A stretch of DNA of 13,922 bases. Source: Acidobacteriaceae bacterium. Lineage in GTDB: Bacteria; Acidobacteriota; Terriglobia; Terriglobales; Acidobacteriaceae. The position numbers and the translations under genes are program-made. The number at the start of each line of letters is the position of its first letter. Positions within the stretch are counted from its first letter, which is position 1. The DNA lies in the NCBI GenBank assembly GCA_030044455.1, contig JASHVU010000681.1, forward strand, positions 1-13,922, given 5' to 3'. Under the pieces are notes generated by a model. That model made no database searches and was not told where the DNA came from. It saw nothing but the letters and a program-made list of their open reading frames with translations. Positions 6,171 to 13,917 of this stretch are shown one piece after another.

Positions 6171-7043
6171 ATGCGATTGCTCCAGGGGATTTTGCCGGTT
6201 CTGTTTGTGGGCAGTTTTCTGGTCGGGCAGACGGCTCTTGGTCAAGCCCCGGATTCGGCTCCGGGCCAATCCCCAGCCCAACCCGCGGCTGCCAGCCAGA
6301 CCAACCAGTCCGTGGGCATCAGCGCCACTCCCGAGCGCCCTGCCTACATCGTTCCAACAGGAACCAAGGTTCTGCTCCAGCTCAACAGCGCCATTAACAC
6401 CAAAAGCGCCAAGCCGGGAGATGGCGTGTACCTCACCTCGATATTCCCGGTGGTAGTGGGCAATCGGGTCATGATTCCCACCGGAGTCTACGTGCAGGGA
6501 GTCATTGACCGCGTGGTTCGCGGCGGACGCATCAAGGGCAAGTCGCAGCTCGACATGCACTTCACTTCCATCATCTTTCCCAACGGTTCGGTCGTTGAGA
6601 TTCCCGGCATGGTAAACACCCTTCCGGGGGCCAGAAACCAAACCGTCAAAAACGACGGAGAGGGAACCATCGAGCAGGACGGAGATAAGGGTCGCAACGC
6701 GGGAGAAACGGCAAAGATTGCAATTCCGACCGGAGCCGGCGTCGGCACCATCGGAGGAGCTTCAACCGGTCATCCGATTGAAGGTGGGTTAGCAGGTCTC
6801 GGAGCTGGCCTCGCTACAGTCGGCATTGTCTCGCTCTTTACGCGCAACGCCGACGTCGAGATTCCTTCCGGAACCCAGGTCGAGATGCTTCTCCAGCAAC
6901 CGCTCAAGCTTCAGAACTCAAACATGGCCGGCGCCGCGGGTGCAAATACGTCTCTGGTTCCTGCTCCCGACCAGCCACAACCACTTCCCAAACCGCAGCG
7001 CGAACAAATGGTCTGTTCCAACGGCTCGTTTGGCTGCCAATAA
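6171..7043 (+). CDS. Exported TrbI/VirB10-like protein, free-standing
   Basis: The protein has 290 residues from the ATG at 6171, preceded by GGGAGG with 5 nt spacing. The frame is open further upstream, but this start directly opens a signal peptide (MRLLQGILPVLFVGSFLVG, cleavage near residue 25). A Pro/Ala/Gln linker (26-55) follows. Residues 60-147 resemble the beta-barrel domain of TrbI/VirB10: VPTGTKVLLQLNSAINT, then VMIPTGVYVQGVIDRV, then a FPNGSVVEIPG strand. Residues 188-220 are a glycine-rich hydrophobic segment (GAGVGTIGG... GGLAGLGAGLATVG) that could insert in a membrane. IPSGTQVEMLLQQPLKL (231-247) matches the closing strand of the family. VirB10 bridges inner and outer membranes in type IV secretion, but no other secretion gene is present, so the role here is unknown and probably in the envelope. 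Confidence 0.75.
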   Translation: MRLLQGILPVLFVGSFLVGQTALGQAPDSAPGQSPAQPAAASQTNQSVGISATPERPAYIVPTGTKVLLQLNSAINTKSAKPGDGVYLTSIFPVVVGNRVMIPTGVYVQGVIDRVVRGGRIKGKSQLDMHFTSIIFPNGSVVEIPGMVNTLPGARNQTVKNDGEGTIEQDGDKGRNAGETAKIAIPTGAGVGTIGGASTGHPIEGGLAGLGAGLATVGIVSLFTRNADVEIPSGTQVEMLLQQPLKLQNSNMAGAAGANTSLVPAPDQPQPLPKPQREQMVCSNGSFGCQ

Positions 7044-7076
7044 CTTCCAGAAAAAATTCGGTCTTAAACAACAGCT

Positions 7077-7176
7077 GGTTATCAGGTTAACGGGTTGACT
7101 GCCGGGTAACGGGTTGGTTCTCAGGTTAACGGGTTGACTGCCGGGTAATGGGTTGGTTCTCAGGTTAACGGGTTGA
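7077..7176. repeat. 39-bp tandem repeat, about 2.6 copies, with a ~20-bp sub-period
   Basis: Copies start at 7077, 7116 and 7155 (the last partial). Each 39-bp unit has two related halves, one with GGTTAACGGGTT and one with GGGTAACGGGTT (GGGTAATGGGTT in the second unit), so the array is about five rounds of a 19-20 bp motif. Copies are nearly identical, which suggests recent expansion. It fills the space between two convergent genes (stops at 7043 and 7258). No coding frame or clear terminator is seen in 7177-7257. Confidence 0.9.
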
Positions 7177-7257
7177 GCTATGATCTGCTGCCGCCGTCTG
7201 TTAAATGCCCCGGTTCACGTCTGGCTTCGTCATTGGTGCACCGGCACACGCGGTCCG

Positions 7258-8010
7258 CTACAGCAGCTTCACGTTCTGCATGATCAGGCCGGCCCGCATT
7301 AAAGTGCAGTTGCCGCTCTGGTCACACCGGTAATGAATGCTCGATCCGCTGTCCTCTAACGAAGCCGCTGCGGATGCCGCTGCCGATGCGCCGATCACGA
7401 ACGTTCTGCCCTCGTACGACTCGATCGTGCCTGTGATTGCGTTAAAGTCCGCGACCGTTACGTCGCCTTCGCTGAAAAACTTGTAGTTCTCGGTTCCGGC
7501 TGAAACTACCGCCGGAAGTTGTGGCGCCCCCGCTTCAACCTGCGACGGGGTATGGTTCGGCACGGTTGCGATCTCTGCCGGAACGACCGGCCGAGCAATC
7601 GCTTTGATCTGTCCGTTCCCGTGATGCGCGTGGGTTTGGTTAGGAGTTACAGGAACGCTGACCGCGGCGGTCTGGATGGGGGAGGGCTTCGAAATGCTGG
7701 CGGGCACGCTTGCCGCGCGACTCGTCTCGACGGCAGGCTGCACGGTTGCTGTAACTTGCGGCGCAGCCGTAACAACGTGCTCAACGGTCGCGTTGGCCTC
7801 GACAGGAGGCGCATCCTGAAATACCAGCGTGGGGTTGCCAGGGTGGAGCGTGGCCATGGCCAGTCCAGTGCCCGCCACCGTTCCCAGGGCGCAGCCCATC
7901 ACCATGTAAGCGAGAGCAAGCGGAAGCAGGTTGCCGCGTTGCCTTGCAGGCGGCGGTTGCCTGTACCCGTAGGCAGCAACAACATCGGAGAATGGAAGGT
8001 AGGTTGCCAT
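7258..8010 (-). CDS. Single-pass membrane protein of unknown function
   Basis: The protein has 250 residues. A short cytoplasmic N-terminus (1-27, with PPPARQR) is followed by one membrane helix with glycine spacing (residues 28-55, LLPLALAYMVMGCALGTVAG). A long Val/Pro/Thr/Ala-rich linker (56-170) comes next. A small C-terminal domain (about 175-250) starts ENYKFFSEGDVTVADFN and carries two close cysteines in YRCDQSGNCTLM. The layout suggests an inner-membrane anchor holding a periplasmic domain on a flexible stalk. I do not recognise the family. In-frame codons upstream reach a TGA without another start, so the ATG at 8010 is used although its ribosome site is poor; a purine-rich AAGGAGAG is about 30 nt away. 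It is flanked by a tandem-repeat array on each side. Confidence 0.75.
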   Translation of the reverse strand: MATYLPFSDVVAAYGYRQPPPARQRGNLLPLALAYMVMGCALGTVAGTGLAMATLHPGNPTLVFQDAPPVEANATVEHVVTAAPQVTATVQPAVETSRAASVPASISKPSPIQTAAVSVPVTPNQTHAHHGNGQIKAIARPVVPAEIATVPNHTPSQVEAGAPQLPAVVSAGTENYKFFSEGDVTVADFNAITGTIESYEGRTFVIGASAAASAAASLEDSGSSIHYRCDQSGNCTLMRAGLIMQNVKLL

Positions 8011-8100
8011 AAAAAGTACGACAGTTTTTGCTGTCTTGCTCTCCTTTCGAGATTGTCAACATTTCAACACCACCCGCGATGACCGACAATGCTCCTTATG

Positions 8101-8146
8101 AGTGATTACTGCTAGTGATTCCAAGTGATTACTGCTAGAGGTTACA
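8101..8146. repeat. 23-bp tandem repeat (two copies plus decayed third)
   Basis: AGTGATTACTGCTAG occurs at 8101-8115 and again at 8124-8138, giving a 23-bp period. Within each unit a 13-bp and a 10-bp half resemble each other (AGTGATTACTGCT / AGTGATTCCA). The sequence continues to about 8170 with looser copies containing GGTTAC. It lies between the start of the membrane-protein gene (8010) and the small leftward frame ending at 8167. Confidence 0.75.
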
Positions 8147-8166
8147 AGGGTTACCACCAAATGAGG

Positions 8167-8403
8167 TTACCTCCAGGCGATGCCCTCGCCCCACTTATCG
8201 GCAGGCTGTATCCCGTCAATCAGCCGCACCATTTTGAGGAGCATCTTCATTTCTGAATCGCCTCGTAAAATCGACAGAACCGTTTTGCGCTCAACTCGTC
8301 TATACTTTTTGTAAGGACCCTCCACTGTGGCCTGGGCGATTCGCAACACTATTTGCGCAACTGCTTTGTTACGATGAACATGCACCACGAAGGCTCCAGA
8401 CAT
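8167..8403 (-). CDS. Possible small protein, 78 residues, unknown function
   Basis: A frame of 78 codons starts at the ATG at 8403 with GGAAAG 4 nt upstream, and is divergent from lepB. The product is basic, with no signal peptide or membrane helix. A Lys/Arg-rich middle (PYKKYRRVERKTV) is followed by a helix-like part (SEMKMLLKMVRLIDG). The frame can be extended upstream to 8577, but that would overlap lepB and is unlikely. The divergent spot, ribosome site and balanced composition support a gene. Short length and no recognisable family keep this uncertain. Confidence 0.4.
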   Translation of the reverse strand: MSGAFVVHVHRNKAVAQIVLRIAQATVEGPYKKYRRVERKTVLSILRGDSEMKMLLKMVRLIDGIQPADKWGEGIAWR

Positions 8404-8417
8404 ATCACTTTCCAAGG

Positions 8418-9035
8418 ATGAAGAGAGCCATGGCGATGCTCCCCGAACCGCCTGCAGGAACAGGCCCCAGCTCCGGAGCCGCAACCGGTTCACCCGAGCT
8501 GGCGCCGATGCCACCGCCTCGGCGATCGGTTTCCCTGGGACTCTGGCTGCGCGACCTGGTCTTTTCCGCCCTTGCATCCGTGCTCATCATCACCTTTCTC
8601 TACCAGCCGGTCCGCGTCGAGGGCACCAGCATGCTGCCCCGGCTCGAAGACCATGACCGCCTCTTTATCAATAAGTTTGTCTATCACTTGGAGCGAATTA
8701 ACCGCGGCGACATCGTCGTCTTCCGCTATCCCGAAGACGAAGAAAAAAGCTACATCAAACGGGTCATCGGATTGCCGGGCGACCGCCTGCGCATCATTCA
8801 CGGTCAGGTCTACATCAACGGTCTGCCCATCAGCGAGCCTTACGTCCCCGAAATGTACCGTGACGAACGCTCCTACGCCGAGCTCACCATCCCTCCTGAC
8901 CATTACTTCATGATGGGCGACCACCGCTCCATCTCCTCTGATAGCCGCGACTTCGGGCCCGTTGCCCGCGAGCTGATCTATGGCAAGGCCGTCTTTGTCT
9001 ACTGGCCTGCCAAAGACGCCGGCGTCGTCCGCTGA
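8418..9035 (+). CDS. lepB: Signal peptidase I
   Basis: LepB cuts the signal peptides of exported proteins on the outer face of the inner membrane, and the several secreted proteins in this window would be its substrates. The protein has 205 residues. A Pro/Ala/Gly-rich cytoplasmic start (1-38) is followed by one membrane helix (about 44-62). Box B is EGTSMLPRLED with the nucleophile Ser71. RGDIVVFRYP follows. Box D is SYIKRVIGLPGDRL with the general base Lys114. Box E is MGDHRSISSDSRDFG, where the usual Asn of GDNR is His169. This is a short form with a single anchor. ATGs at 8418, 8430 and 8436 are all possible starts. AAGG directly abuts the first and lies 11-12 nt before 8430, so the true start may be 8430. 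Confidence 0.93.
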   Translation: MKRAMAMLPEPPAGTGPSSGAATGSPELAPMPPPRRSVSLGLWLRDLVFSALASVLIITFLYQPVRVEGTSMLPRLEDHDRLFINKFVYHLERINRGDIVVFRYPEDEEKSYIKRVIGLPGDRLRIIHGQVYINGLPISEPYVPEMYRDERSYAELTIPPDHYFMMGDHRSISSDSRDFGPVARELIYGKAVFVYWPAKDAGVVR

Positions 9036-9043
9036 GTAGCTCC

Positions 9044-9062
9044 GGGCTCCAGCCTGGGGCCC
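9044..9062 (+). terminator. Hairpin just after lepB
   Basis: GGGCTCCA (9044-9051), GCC loop, TGGGGCCC (9055-9062): an 8-bp stem with one G-U pair, starting 9 bp after the lepB stop. No T-run follows. Together with the next stem it is likely to mark the 3' end of the lepB message. Confidence 0.45.
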
Positions 9063-9124
9063 CCGGCGAGTGATTCTTGCTCGCTGGGGTGGTAGCCCGG
9101 TTGTCGTACGGGTCTCCAGCGAGC
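9061..9124 (+). repeat. Three-arm inverted repeat with alternative pairing, lepB-carA gap
   Basis: Arm A (9061-9070, CCCCGGCGAG), arm B (9079-9089, GCTCGCTGGGG) and arm C (9114-9124, containing CCAGCGAGC at 9116-9124). B pairs with A over 10 bp (one G-U) or with C over 11 bp (one G-U), but not with both. Arm A also shares two bases with the preceding hairpin. It may be a repeat element or an RNA switch-like layout. Confidence 0.55.
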
Positions 9125-9230
9125 TGCGAGGGGCGCAGACCCGCACACTCGTCCCCGGCCCCCTCCAAGGCTCTAAAGACCGCCGTTCATTAAAAGCTTA
9201 TTTCCACCCAGTAATCCACCGCCCAATCTC

Positions 9231-9239
9231 TGCTAAAAT
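9231..9239 (+). promoter_or_regulatory. Extended -10 promoter of carA
   Basis: TGCTAAAAT (9231-9239) is an extended -10 (TGn plus TAAAAT). It would start RNA near 9246, about 20 nt before the carA ATG at 9267. No good -35 lies 16-18 bp upstream, which extended -10 promoters tolerate. The resulting leader is too short for a pyrimidine attenuator. Confidence 0.5.
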
Positions 9240-9266
9240 CGATTGAATCCACTCCCCGGAGCGGCA

Positions 9267-10412
9267 ATGCAGGCAATTCTCGCGCTCGAAGATGGGCGCA
9301 CCTTCCGTGGCCACGGGTACGGCCACCCCGGCGAATGCCAGGGCGAAGTCGTTTTTAATACATCTCTTACCGGTTATCAGGAAATAGCTACCGACCCCTC
9401 CTATGCCGGCCAGATTGTCGTTCTCACCAATCCCCAAATCGGAAACTACGGCACCAACCACGCCGACAATGAGTCAGCCAAGCCTTACATCGAGGGCCTG
9501 ATCGTTCGCGAGTTCTCCGCCATCAGCTCCAACTGGCGCTCCGAGCAGGTCACCGATGAGTACATGGAGCGCTATTCCGTCCCCGTCCTGGCCGAGATCG
9601 ACACCCGCGCCCTGGTTCGTCACTTGCGTACCCACGGCGTCATGCGCGGCGTCATCTCGACAAAGATCGACGATGTTGACACTCTCGTCCAAAAAGCCAG
9701 AAAAATCAGGAAGATGGACGGCACTGACCTCGCCAAAGTGGTCAGCACCGCATCTACTTACGAGTTCGATTCCGACGATCATCGCAACCAATCGGGAAAT
9801 CCACTCTTACCTAACTCTCTTGTCCAAAGCGCAAAACAGCGTAAGCTGCATGTAGTGGCTTATGATTTCGGCATCAAACACAACATTTTACGCATGTTGA
9901 CGCGTGAAACCTGCCGCGTCACCGTGGTCCCAGCCCAGACCACGGCCGACGACGTCCTCGCCATGAAACCCGACGGCGTCTTCCTTTCCAACGGCCCCGG
10001 TGACCCTGAACCCGTCGACTACGCCGTCAAAGCCATACGCCAATTCCTGGGCCGCGTACCGGTCTTCGGCATCTGCCTCGGCCACCAGCTCACCGGCCTG
10101 GCCCTCGGCGGACGCACCTACAAACTCAAGTTCGGCCATCACGGAGGCAACCACCCGGTCCGCAATAACTCCACCGGCAAAGTCGAAATCACCGCCCACA
10201 ATCACAACTTCGCCGTCGACCCCGACTCCATCAACGCCAATGAGGTCGAGCTAACCCACTTCGACCTCAACGACCAGACTCTGGAAGGGTTACGCCACAA
10301 AACCCTCCCGCTTTTCAGTGTGCAGTACCACCCCGAAGCCGCCCCCGGCCCCCACGACTCGCACTACCTCTTCAGCGACTTCCGCAAAATGATGGAGGAG
10401 TGGAAGGGATGA
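9267..10412 (+). CDS. carA: Carbamoyl-phosphate synthase small (glutamine amidotransferase) subunit
   Basis: CarA splits glutamine and passes ammonia through a tunnel to CarB for carbamoyl phosphate, used in arginine and pyrimidine synthesis in the cytoplasm. The protein has 381 residues (E. coli 382). The N-terminal domain shows [20 protein letters not shown] and TNPQIGNYG. The C-terminal class I amidotransferase domain has [23 protein letters not shown] with the nucleophile Cys270, and [11 protein letters not shown] with His355 and Glu357 (E. coli Cys269, His353, Glu355). The start is the ATG at 9267, with GGAG 5 nt upstream and the family's usual N-terminus. A TTG eight codons earlier (9243) is rejected because it lies at the expected transcription start. 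carB follows 110 bp downstream, beyond a terminator. Confidence 0.97.
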   Translation: MQAILALEDGRTFRGHGYGHPGECQGEVVFNTSLTGYQEIATDPSYAGQIVVLTNPQIGNYGTNHADNESAKPYIEGLIVREFSAISSNWRSEQVTDEYMERYSVPVLAEIDTRALVRHLRTHGVMRGVISTKIDDVDTLVQKARKIRKMDGTDLAKVVSTASTYEFDSDDHRNQSGNPLLPNSLVQSAKQRKLHVVAYDFGIKHNILRMLTRETCRVTVVPAQTTADDVLAMKPDGVFLSNGPGDPEPVDYAVKAIRQFLGRVPVFGICLGHQLTGLALGGRTYKLKFGHHGGNHPVRNNSTGKVEITAHNHNFAVDPDSINANEVELTHFDLNDQTLEGLRHKTLPLFSVQYHPEAAPGPHDSHYLFSDFRKMMEEWKG

Positions 10413-10447
10413 CTCGAGGCGCAACCATCACTTTCGACATCAACCAG

Positions 10448-10476
10448 CAGCGGGGCTTTTGGCTCCGCTGTTTTTT
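10448..10476 (+). terminator. Intrinsic terminator between carA and carB
   Basis: The stem CAGCGGGGC (10448-10456) / GGCTCCGCTG region (10462-10470) forms 9 bp with one G-U pair and a 5-nt loop. It is followed at once by six T (10471-10476). This is the best intrinsic terminator in the window, 36 bp after the carA stop and 46 bp before the carB start. Confidence 0.75.
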
Positions 10477-10522
10477 GGAGCAAACTCCCCTCGATTCCCG
10501 ACCCACGGACCACTAATAAAAA

Positions 10523-13500
10523 ATGCCACGCAGAAATGACATTCAAAAAATCCTCGTGATCGGCTCCGGCCCGATCGTCATCGGCCAGTCCGCCGAGTTC
10601 GACTACTCCGGCACCCAGGCCTGCAAAGCTCTGAAACAAGAGGGCTACGAGGTCGTCCTGGTCAACTCGAACCCGGCCACCATCATGACCGATCCCGAGC
10701 TCGCAGACCGCACCTACATCGAGCCGCTCACCCATGAGTATGTCGAAGAAATCATTAGGATCGAATCAGAACTCCTCCAAAACGCTGCCCCCCCGCAGGG
10801 GGCGGAGCGGGGCAAGTTCGCCCTTCTGCCCACCGTTGGCGGCCAAACCGCCCTCAACCTCGCCGTGGATCTGGCCGACTCCGGCGTCCTCGACCGCTAC
10901 AACGTCGAGCTCATTGGCGCCAAGCTCCAAGCCATCAAGAAAGCTGAAGACCGCCTTCTCTTCAAAGACGCCATGGTCCGCATCGGGCTCGAGGTCTCTA
11001 AATCCGCGCTAGTCAACAACCTGCGCGACGGACTGGACTTCGCCGGCAAGCTCGGCTTCCCGGTCCTCATCCGCCCCAGCTTCACCCTGGGAGGCTCCGG
11101 CGGCGGCATCGCCTACAACCGCGAAGAGCTCATGGAGATCCTGGCCCGCGGCCTCGACCTCTCTCCTGTCCATGAGTGCCTCGTCGAGGAGTCCGTCCTC
11201 GGCTGGAAGGAATTCGAGCTCGAAGTGATGCGCGATCTCGCGGATAACGTCATCATTATCTGCTCGATTGAGAACTTTGACCCCATGGGCGTCCACACCG
11301 GTGACTCCATCACCGTCGCCCCCGCCCAAACCCTCACCGACCGCGAATACCAGAAAATGCGCGACGCCGCCATCGCCGTCATGCGCGAAATCGGCGTCGA
11401 AACCGGCGGCTCCAACGTCCAGTTTGCTGTCAACCCGGTCGACGGCCGCATGACCGTCATCGAGATGAACCCGCGCGTCTCCCGCTCCTCGGCGCTGGCC
11501 TCAAAGGCCACCGGCTTCCCCATCGCCAAAATCGCCGCCAAGCTCGCCGTCGGCTACACCCTCGACGAGATCCCCAACGACATTACCCGAAAAACCCCCG
11601 CCTGCTTCGAGCCCACCATTGACTACGTGGTGGTCAAAATCCCCAAGTGGCAATTCGAGAAATTCCCCGGCGCCGACGATACGCTCGGCCCCCAGATGAA
11701 GTCCGTGGGCGAAGTCATGTCCATGGGCCGCACCTTCAAAGAAGCCCTCATGAAGGCTTGGCGCGCCCTCGAAACCGGCAAAAAGACCGGCACTGAAGTC
11801 CTTGATCCCCGCCGCCTTACCCAGATGCTCGTTACCCCCAAACCCGAACGCCTGGGCTATATCCGCTTTGCCTTCGAGCGCGGTATGGGCGTCCGCGAAG
11901 TCGCCCGCCTCACCGGCATGGATCCATGGTTCCTTTACCAGATCCGCGAAATCACCCTCGAACAGGCCGCAATCTCAAAAACCAGCCTCGACACCATAGC
12001 AACCGAGCAATTCCGGAGGCTCAAGCGTCTGGGCCTCAGCGACGAGCGCATCGCCACCGAGTGGAAACTCGTGGGTCACGAGGGCATAAAGCAGGTGAGG
12101 GAACTGCGCGAGAAGAAGGGAATCCGCCCCGTCTTCAAGCTCGTCGACACCTGCGCCGCCGAATTCGAATCCATGACGCCCTACCTCTACTCAACCTACG
12201 ACGAGGAGGACGAGGCGCCTCCGACCGACAAGCCCAAGATCATCATTCTTGGCTCCGGTCCCAACCGCATCGGTCAGGGCATCGAATTCGACTACTGCTG
12301 CTGCCATGCCGCGTTCGCGCTCAAAGACGACGGCTACGAGACCATCATGGTCAACTGCAACCCTGAAACCGTCTCCACCGACTACGACACCAGCGATCGC
12401 CTCTACTTCGAACCCCTGGTCCTTGAAGATGTGCTGGCCATCTACAACCACGAGGCGCAGTCTGGCGCCAGCATCGGCATGATCGTCCAGTTCGGCGGAC
12501 AAACCCCGCTCAACCTCGCCCAGCGTCTGCGCGCCGCAGGCGTCCCCATCATCGGCACTTCTCCTGAATCCATCGACCTTGCCGAAGATCGCAAACGTTT
12601 TGGCAAGCTCCTCGAAGAATTGGAGATACCTCAACCTCCCGGCGGCACAGCTACCAGCGTCGCCGAAGCCCTCGCCGTCGGCGAGCGTATCGGCTATCCG
12701 GTCCTGGTGCGCCCTAGTTACGTCCTCGGCGGCCGCGCCATGGTTATCGCCTATAACGCCGCCGCCGTCGATCGTTACATGCGCGAGGCCGTCGAATATT
12801 CCCAGGAGCGCCCCGTTCTCATCGACCACTTCCTTGAGAACGCCATCGAGGTCGATGTCGACGCCCTTTGCGATTCAAAAGATGTTCTGATCGCCGGCAT
12901 CATGCAGCATATTGAAGAGGCCGGCATCCACTCCGGAGACTCTTCCTGCGTCCTGCCTGCCGTCGGCATCGCCCCCGAAACCCTCGAAACCCTCCGTACC
13001 TACACTCGAAAGCTGGCCCTGGCTCTCAAGGTTGTTGGCCTGGTCAATCTCCAGTTCGCCATTCAAAAAGACACCGCGGGGCAAGACTGCGTCTACGTCA
13101 TCGAGGTCAACCCGCGCGCTTCGCGCACCGTCCCGTATGTCTCCAAGGCCACCGGCATCCCGCTCGCCAAGGTCGCATCCCGTCTCATGACCGGACGCAC
13201 CCTCCGCGAGCTCTTACCCAATGAACTGGCGTCTGGTCAGGACCTCGGCACCGGCACGCACTATTACGTCAAGTCGCCGGTCTTCCCATGGAACAAGTTT
13301 GCCGGCGTCGATACCGTCCTCGGCCCCGAAATGAAGTCCACCGGCGAAGTTATGGGAGTAGCCGCCACTTTCGGCGAGGCCTTTGCCAAAGCCCAGCTCT
13401 CCGCCGGCCAGATTCTCCCGACCGGGGGCACCGTCTTTTTTACCGTTAACGACCACGACAAAGAACCAGTCGTCGAGCTCGCCCGCCGATACGTCCATCT

Positions 13501-13831
13501 CGGTTTTAATATCGTCGCCACCGAGGGCACCGCTAAAGTGCTCGAACAGGCAGGAATGACGGTCGAGCGCGTCTTCAAGGTGAAAGAGGGCCGCCCCAAC
13601 GCAGTCGACCTCATCAAGGGTGACCGCATTCAACTCATCGTCAACACCCCCCGCGGCCAGGACACTTTCTTCGACGAAAAGGCCATCCGACGCGCAGCGG
13701 TCCTGGCGCGCGTGCCAACCATTACCACGCTCGCCGCCGCCCAAGCCGCCGCCGACGGCATCGCCGCGATGCAGCGCCACCAGACCACGGTCTTCAATCT
13801 GCAGGAGTTACACAAAGCAAACGGTCGGTAG
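10523..13831 (+). CDS. carB: Carbamoyl-phosphate synthase large (ammonia-dependent) subunit
   Basis: CarB makes carbamoyl phosphate from bicarbonate, ammonia and two ATP, with CarA supplying the ammonia. The protein has 1102 residues (E. coli 1073). The carboxyphosphate half (1 to about 415) has [19 protein letters not shown] (12-30), [16 protein letters not shown] (about 183-198) and [18 protein letters not shown] (about 314-331). An oligomerisation region follows. The carbamoyl-phosphate half (about 570-955) has [28 protein letters not shown] and [18 protein letters not shown]. The C-terminal MGS-like regulatory domain (about 965-1102) binds effectors such as UMP and ornithine in E. coli. 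An extra stretch of about 15 residues near 83-98 accounts for part of the added length. The start fits the family's MPRRxDI opening, but no Shine-Dalgarno is visible; an A-rich stretch precedes the ATG. Confidence 0.97.
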   Translation: MPRRNDIQKILVIGSGPIVIGQSAEFDYSGTQACKALKQEGYEVVLVNSNPATIMTDPELADRTYIEPLTHEYVEEIIRIESELLQNAAPPQGAERGKFALLPTVGGQTALNLAVDLADSGVLDRYNVELIGAKLQAIKKAEDRLLFKDAMVRIGLEVSKSALVNNLRDGLDFAGKLGFPVLIRPSFTLGGSGGGIAYNREELMEILARGLDLSPVHECLVEESVLGWKEFELEVMRDLADNVIIICSIENFDPMGVHTGDSITVAPAQTLTDREYQKMRDAAIAVMREIGVETGGSNVQFAVNPVDGRMTVIEMNPRVSRSSALASKATGFPIAKIAAKLAVGYTLDEIPNDITRKTPACFEPTIDYVVVKIPKWQFEKFPGADDTLGPQMKSVGEVMSMGRTFKEALMKAWRALETGKKTGTEVLDPRRLTQMLVTPKPERLGYIRFAFERGMGVREVARLTGMDPWFLYQIREITLEQAAISKTSLDTIATEQFRRLKRLGLSDERIATEWKLVGHEGIKQVRELREKKGIRPVFKLVDTCAAEFESMTPYLYSTYDEEDEAPPTDKPKIIILGSGPNRIGQGIEFDYCCCHAAFALKDDGYETIMVNCNPETVSTDYDTSDRLYFEPLVLEDVLAIYNHEAQSGASIGMIVQFGGQTPLNLAQRLRAAGVPIIGTSPESIDLAEDRKRFGKLLEELEIPQPPGGTATSVAEALAVGERIGYPVLVRPSYVLGGRAMVIAYNAAAVDRYMREAVEYSQERPVLIDHFLENAIEVDVDALCDSKDVLIAGIMQHIEEAGIHSGDSSCVLPAVGIAPETLETLRTYTRKLALALKVVGLVNLQFAIQKDTAGQDCVYVIEVNPRASRTVPYVSKATGIPLAKVASRLMTGRTLRELLPNELASGQDLGTGTHYYVKSPVFPWNKFAGVDTVLGPEMKSTGEVMGVAATFGEAFAKAQLSAGQILPTGGTVFFTVNDHDKEPVVELARRYVHLGFNIVATEGTAKVLEQAGMTVERVFKVKEGRPNAVDLIKGDRIQLIVNTPRGQDTFFDEKAIRRAAVLARVPTITTLAAAQAAADGIAAMQRHQTTVFNLQELHKANGR
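10787..10803 (+). repeat. G/C palindrome inside carB
   Basis: GCCCCC (10787-10792), CCGCA loop, GGGGGC (10798-10803): a 6-bp G/C stem within the part of carB that codes for the extra residues (10769-10816). Such low-complexity G/C sequence is unlike the codon pattern around it. Confidence 0.6.
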
Positions 13832-13887
13832 GGAATCGAAGTCACCGGCTCCTTAAGAAGCGCCCTTATCAAGCACCGCCCGAATCA

Positions 13888-13917
13888 GGTAGCGCCGCGC
13901 TCCAACGCGGTTGTACC
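13888..13917 (+). repeat. Imperfect hairpin downstream of carB
   Basis: GGTA (13888-13891) pairs with TACC (13914-13917), and CCGCG (13895-13899) with CGCGG (13906-13910), around a 6-nt loop with a symmetric 3-nt internal loop. It starts 57 bp after the carB stop. No T-run is visible before the window ends. It could be a weak terminator or a member of a dispersed repeat family. The rest of 13832-13922 shows no gene. Confidence 0.4.

Noticed and set aside
6051..6641. Leftward 196-codon frame
   Set aside because: Overlaps the start and barrel region of the TrbI/VirB10-like gene. It has no plausible domain and ends in the divergent promoter region.
6171..7043. Part of a type IV secretion or conjugation cluster
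   Set aside because: No VirB4, VirD4, relaxase or other secretion gene is in the window. Neighbours are housekeeping or unknown.
7077..7176. CRISPR array
   Set aside because: Repeats are directly adjacent with no unique spacers, and no cas genes are near. It is a simple tandem repeat.
8404..8577. N-terminal extension of the small frame at 8167-8403
   Set aside because: It would overlap the lepB start on the other strand, and the Arg/Pro/Ala-rich translation looks like a shadow.
12191..12829. Leftward 212-codon frame opposite carB
   Set aside because: Val/Gly/Asp-rich antisense shadow of a very well-conserved gene.
13630..13872. Leftward 80-codon frame at the end of carB
   Set aside because: Mostly antisense to the MGS-like domain of carB. 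Composition is unlike a protein and no ribosome site is seen.
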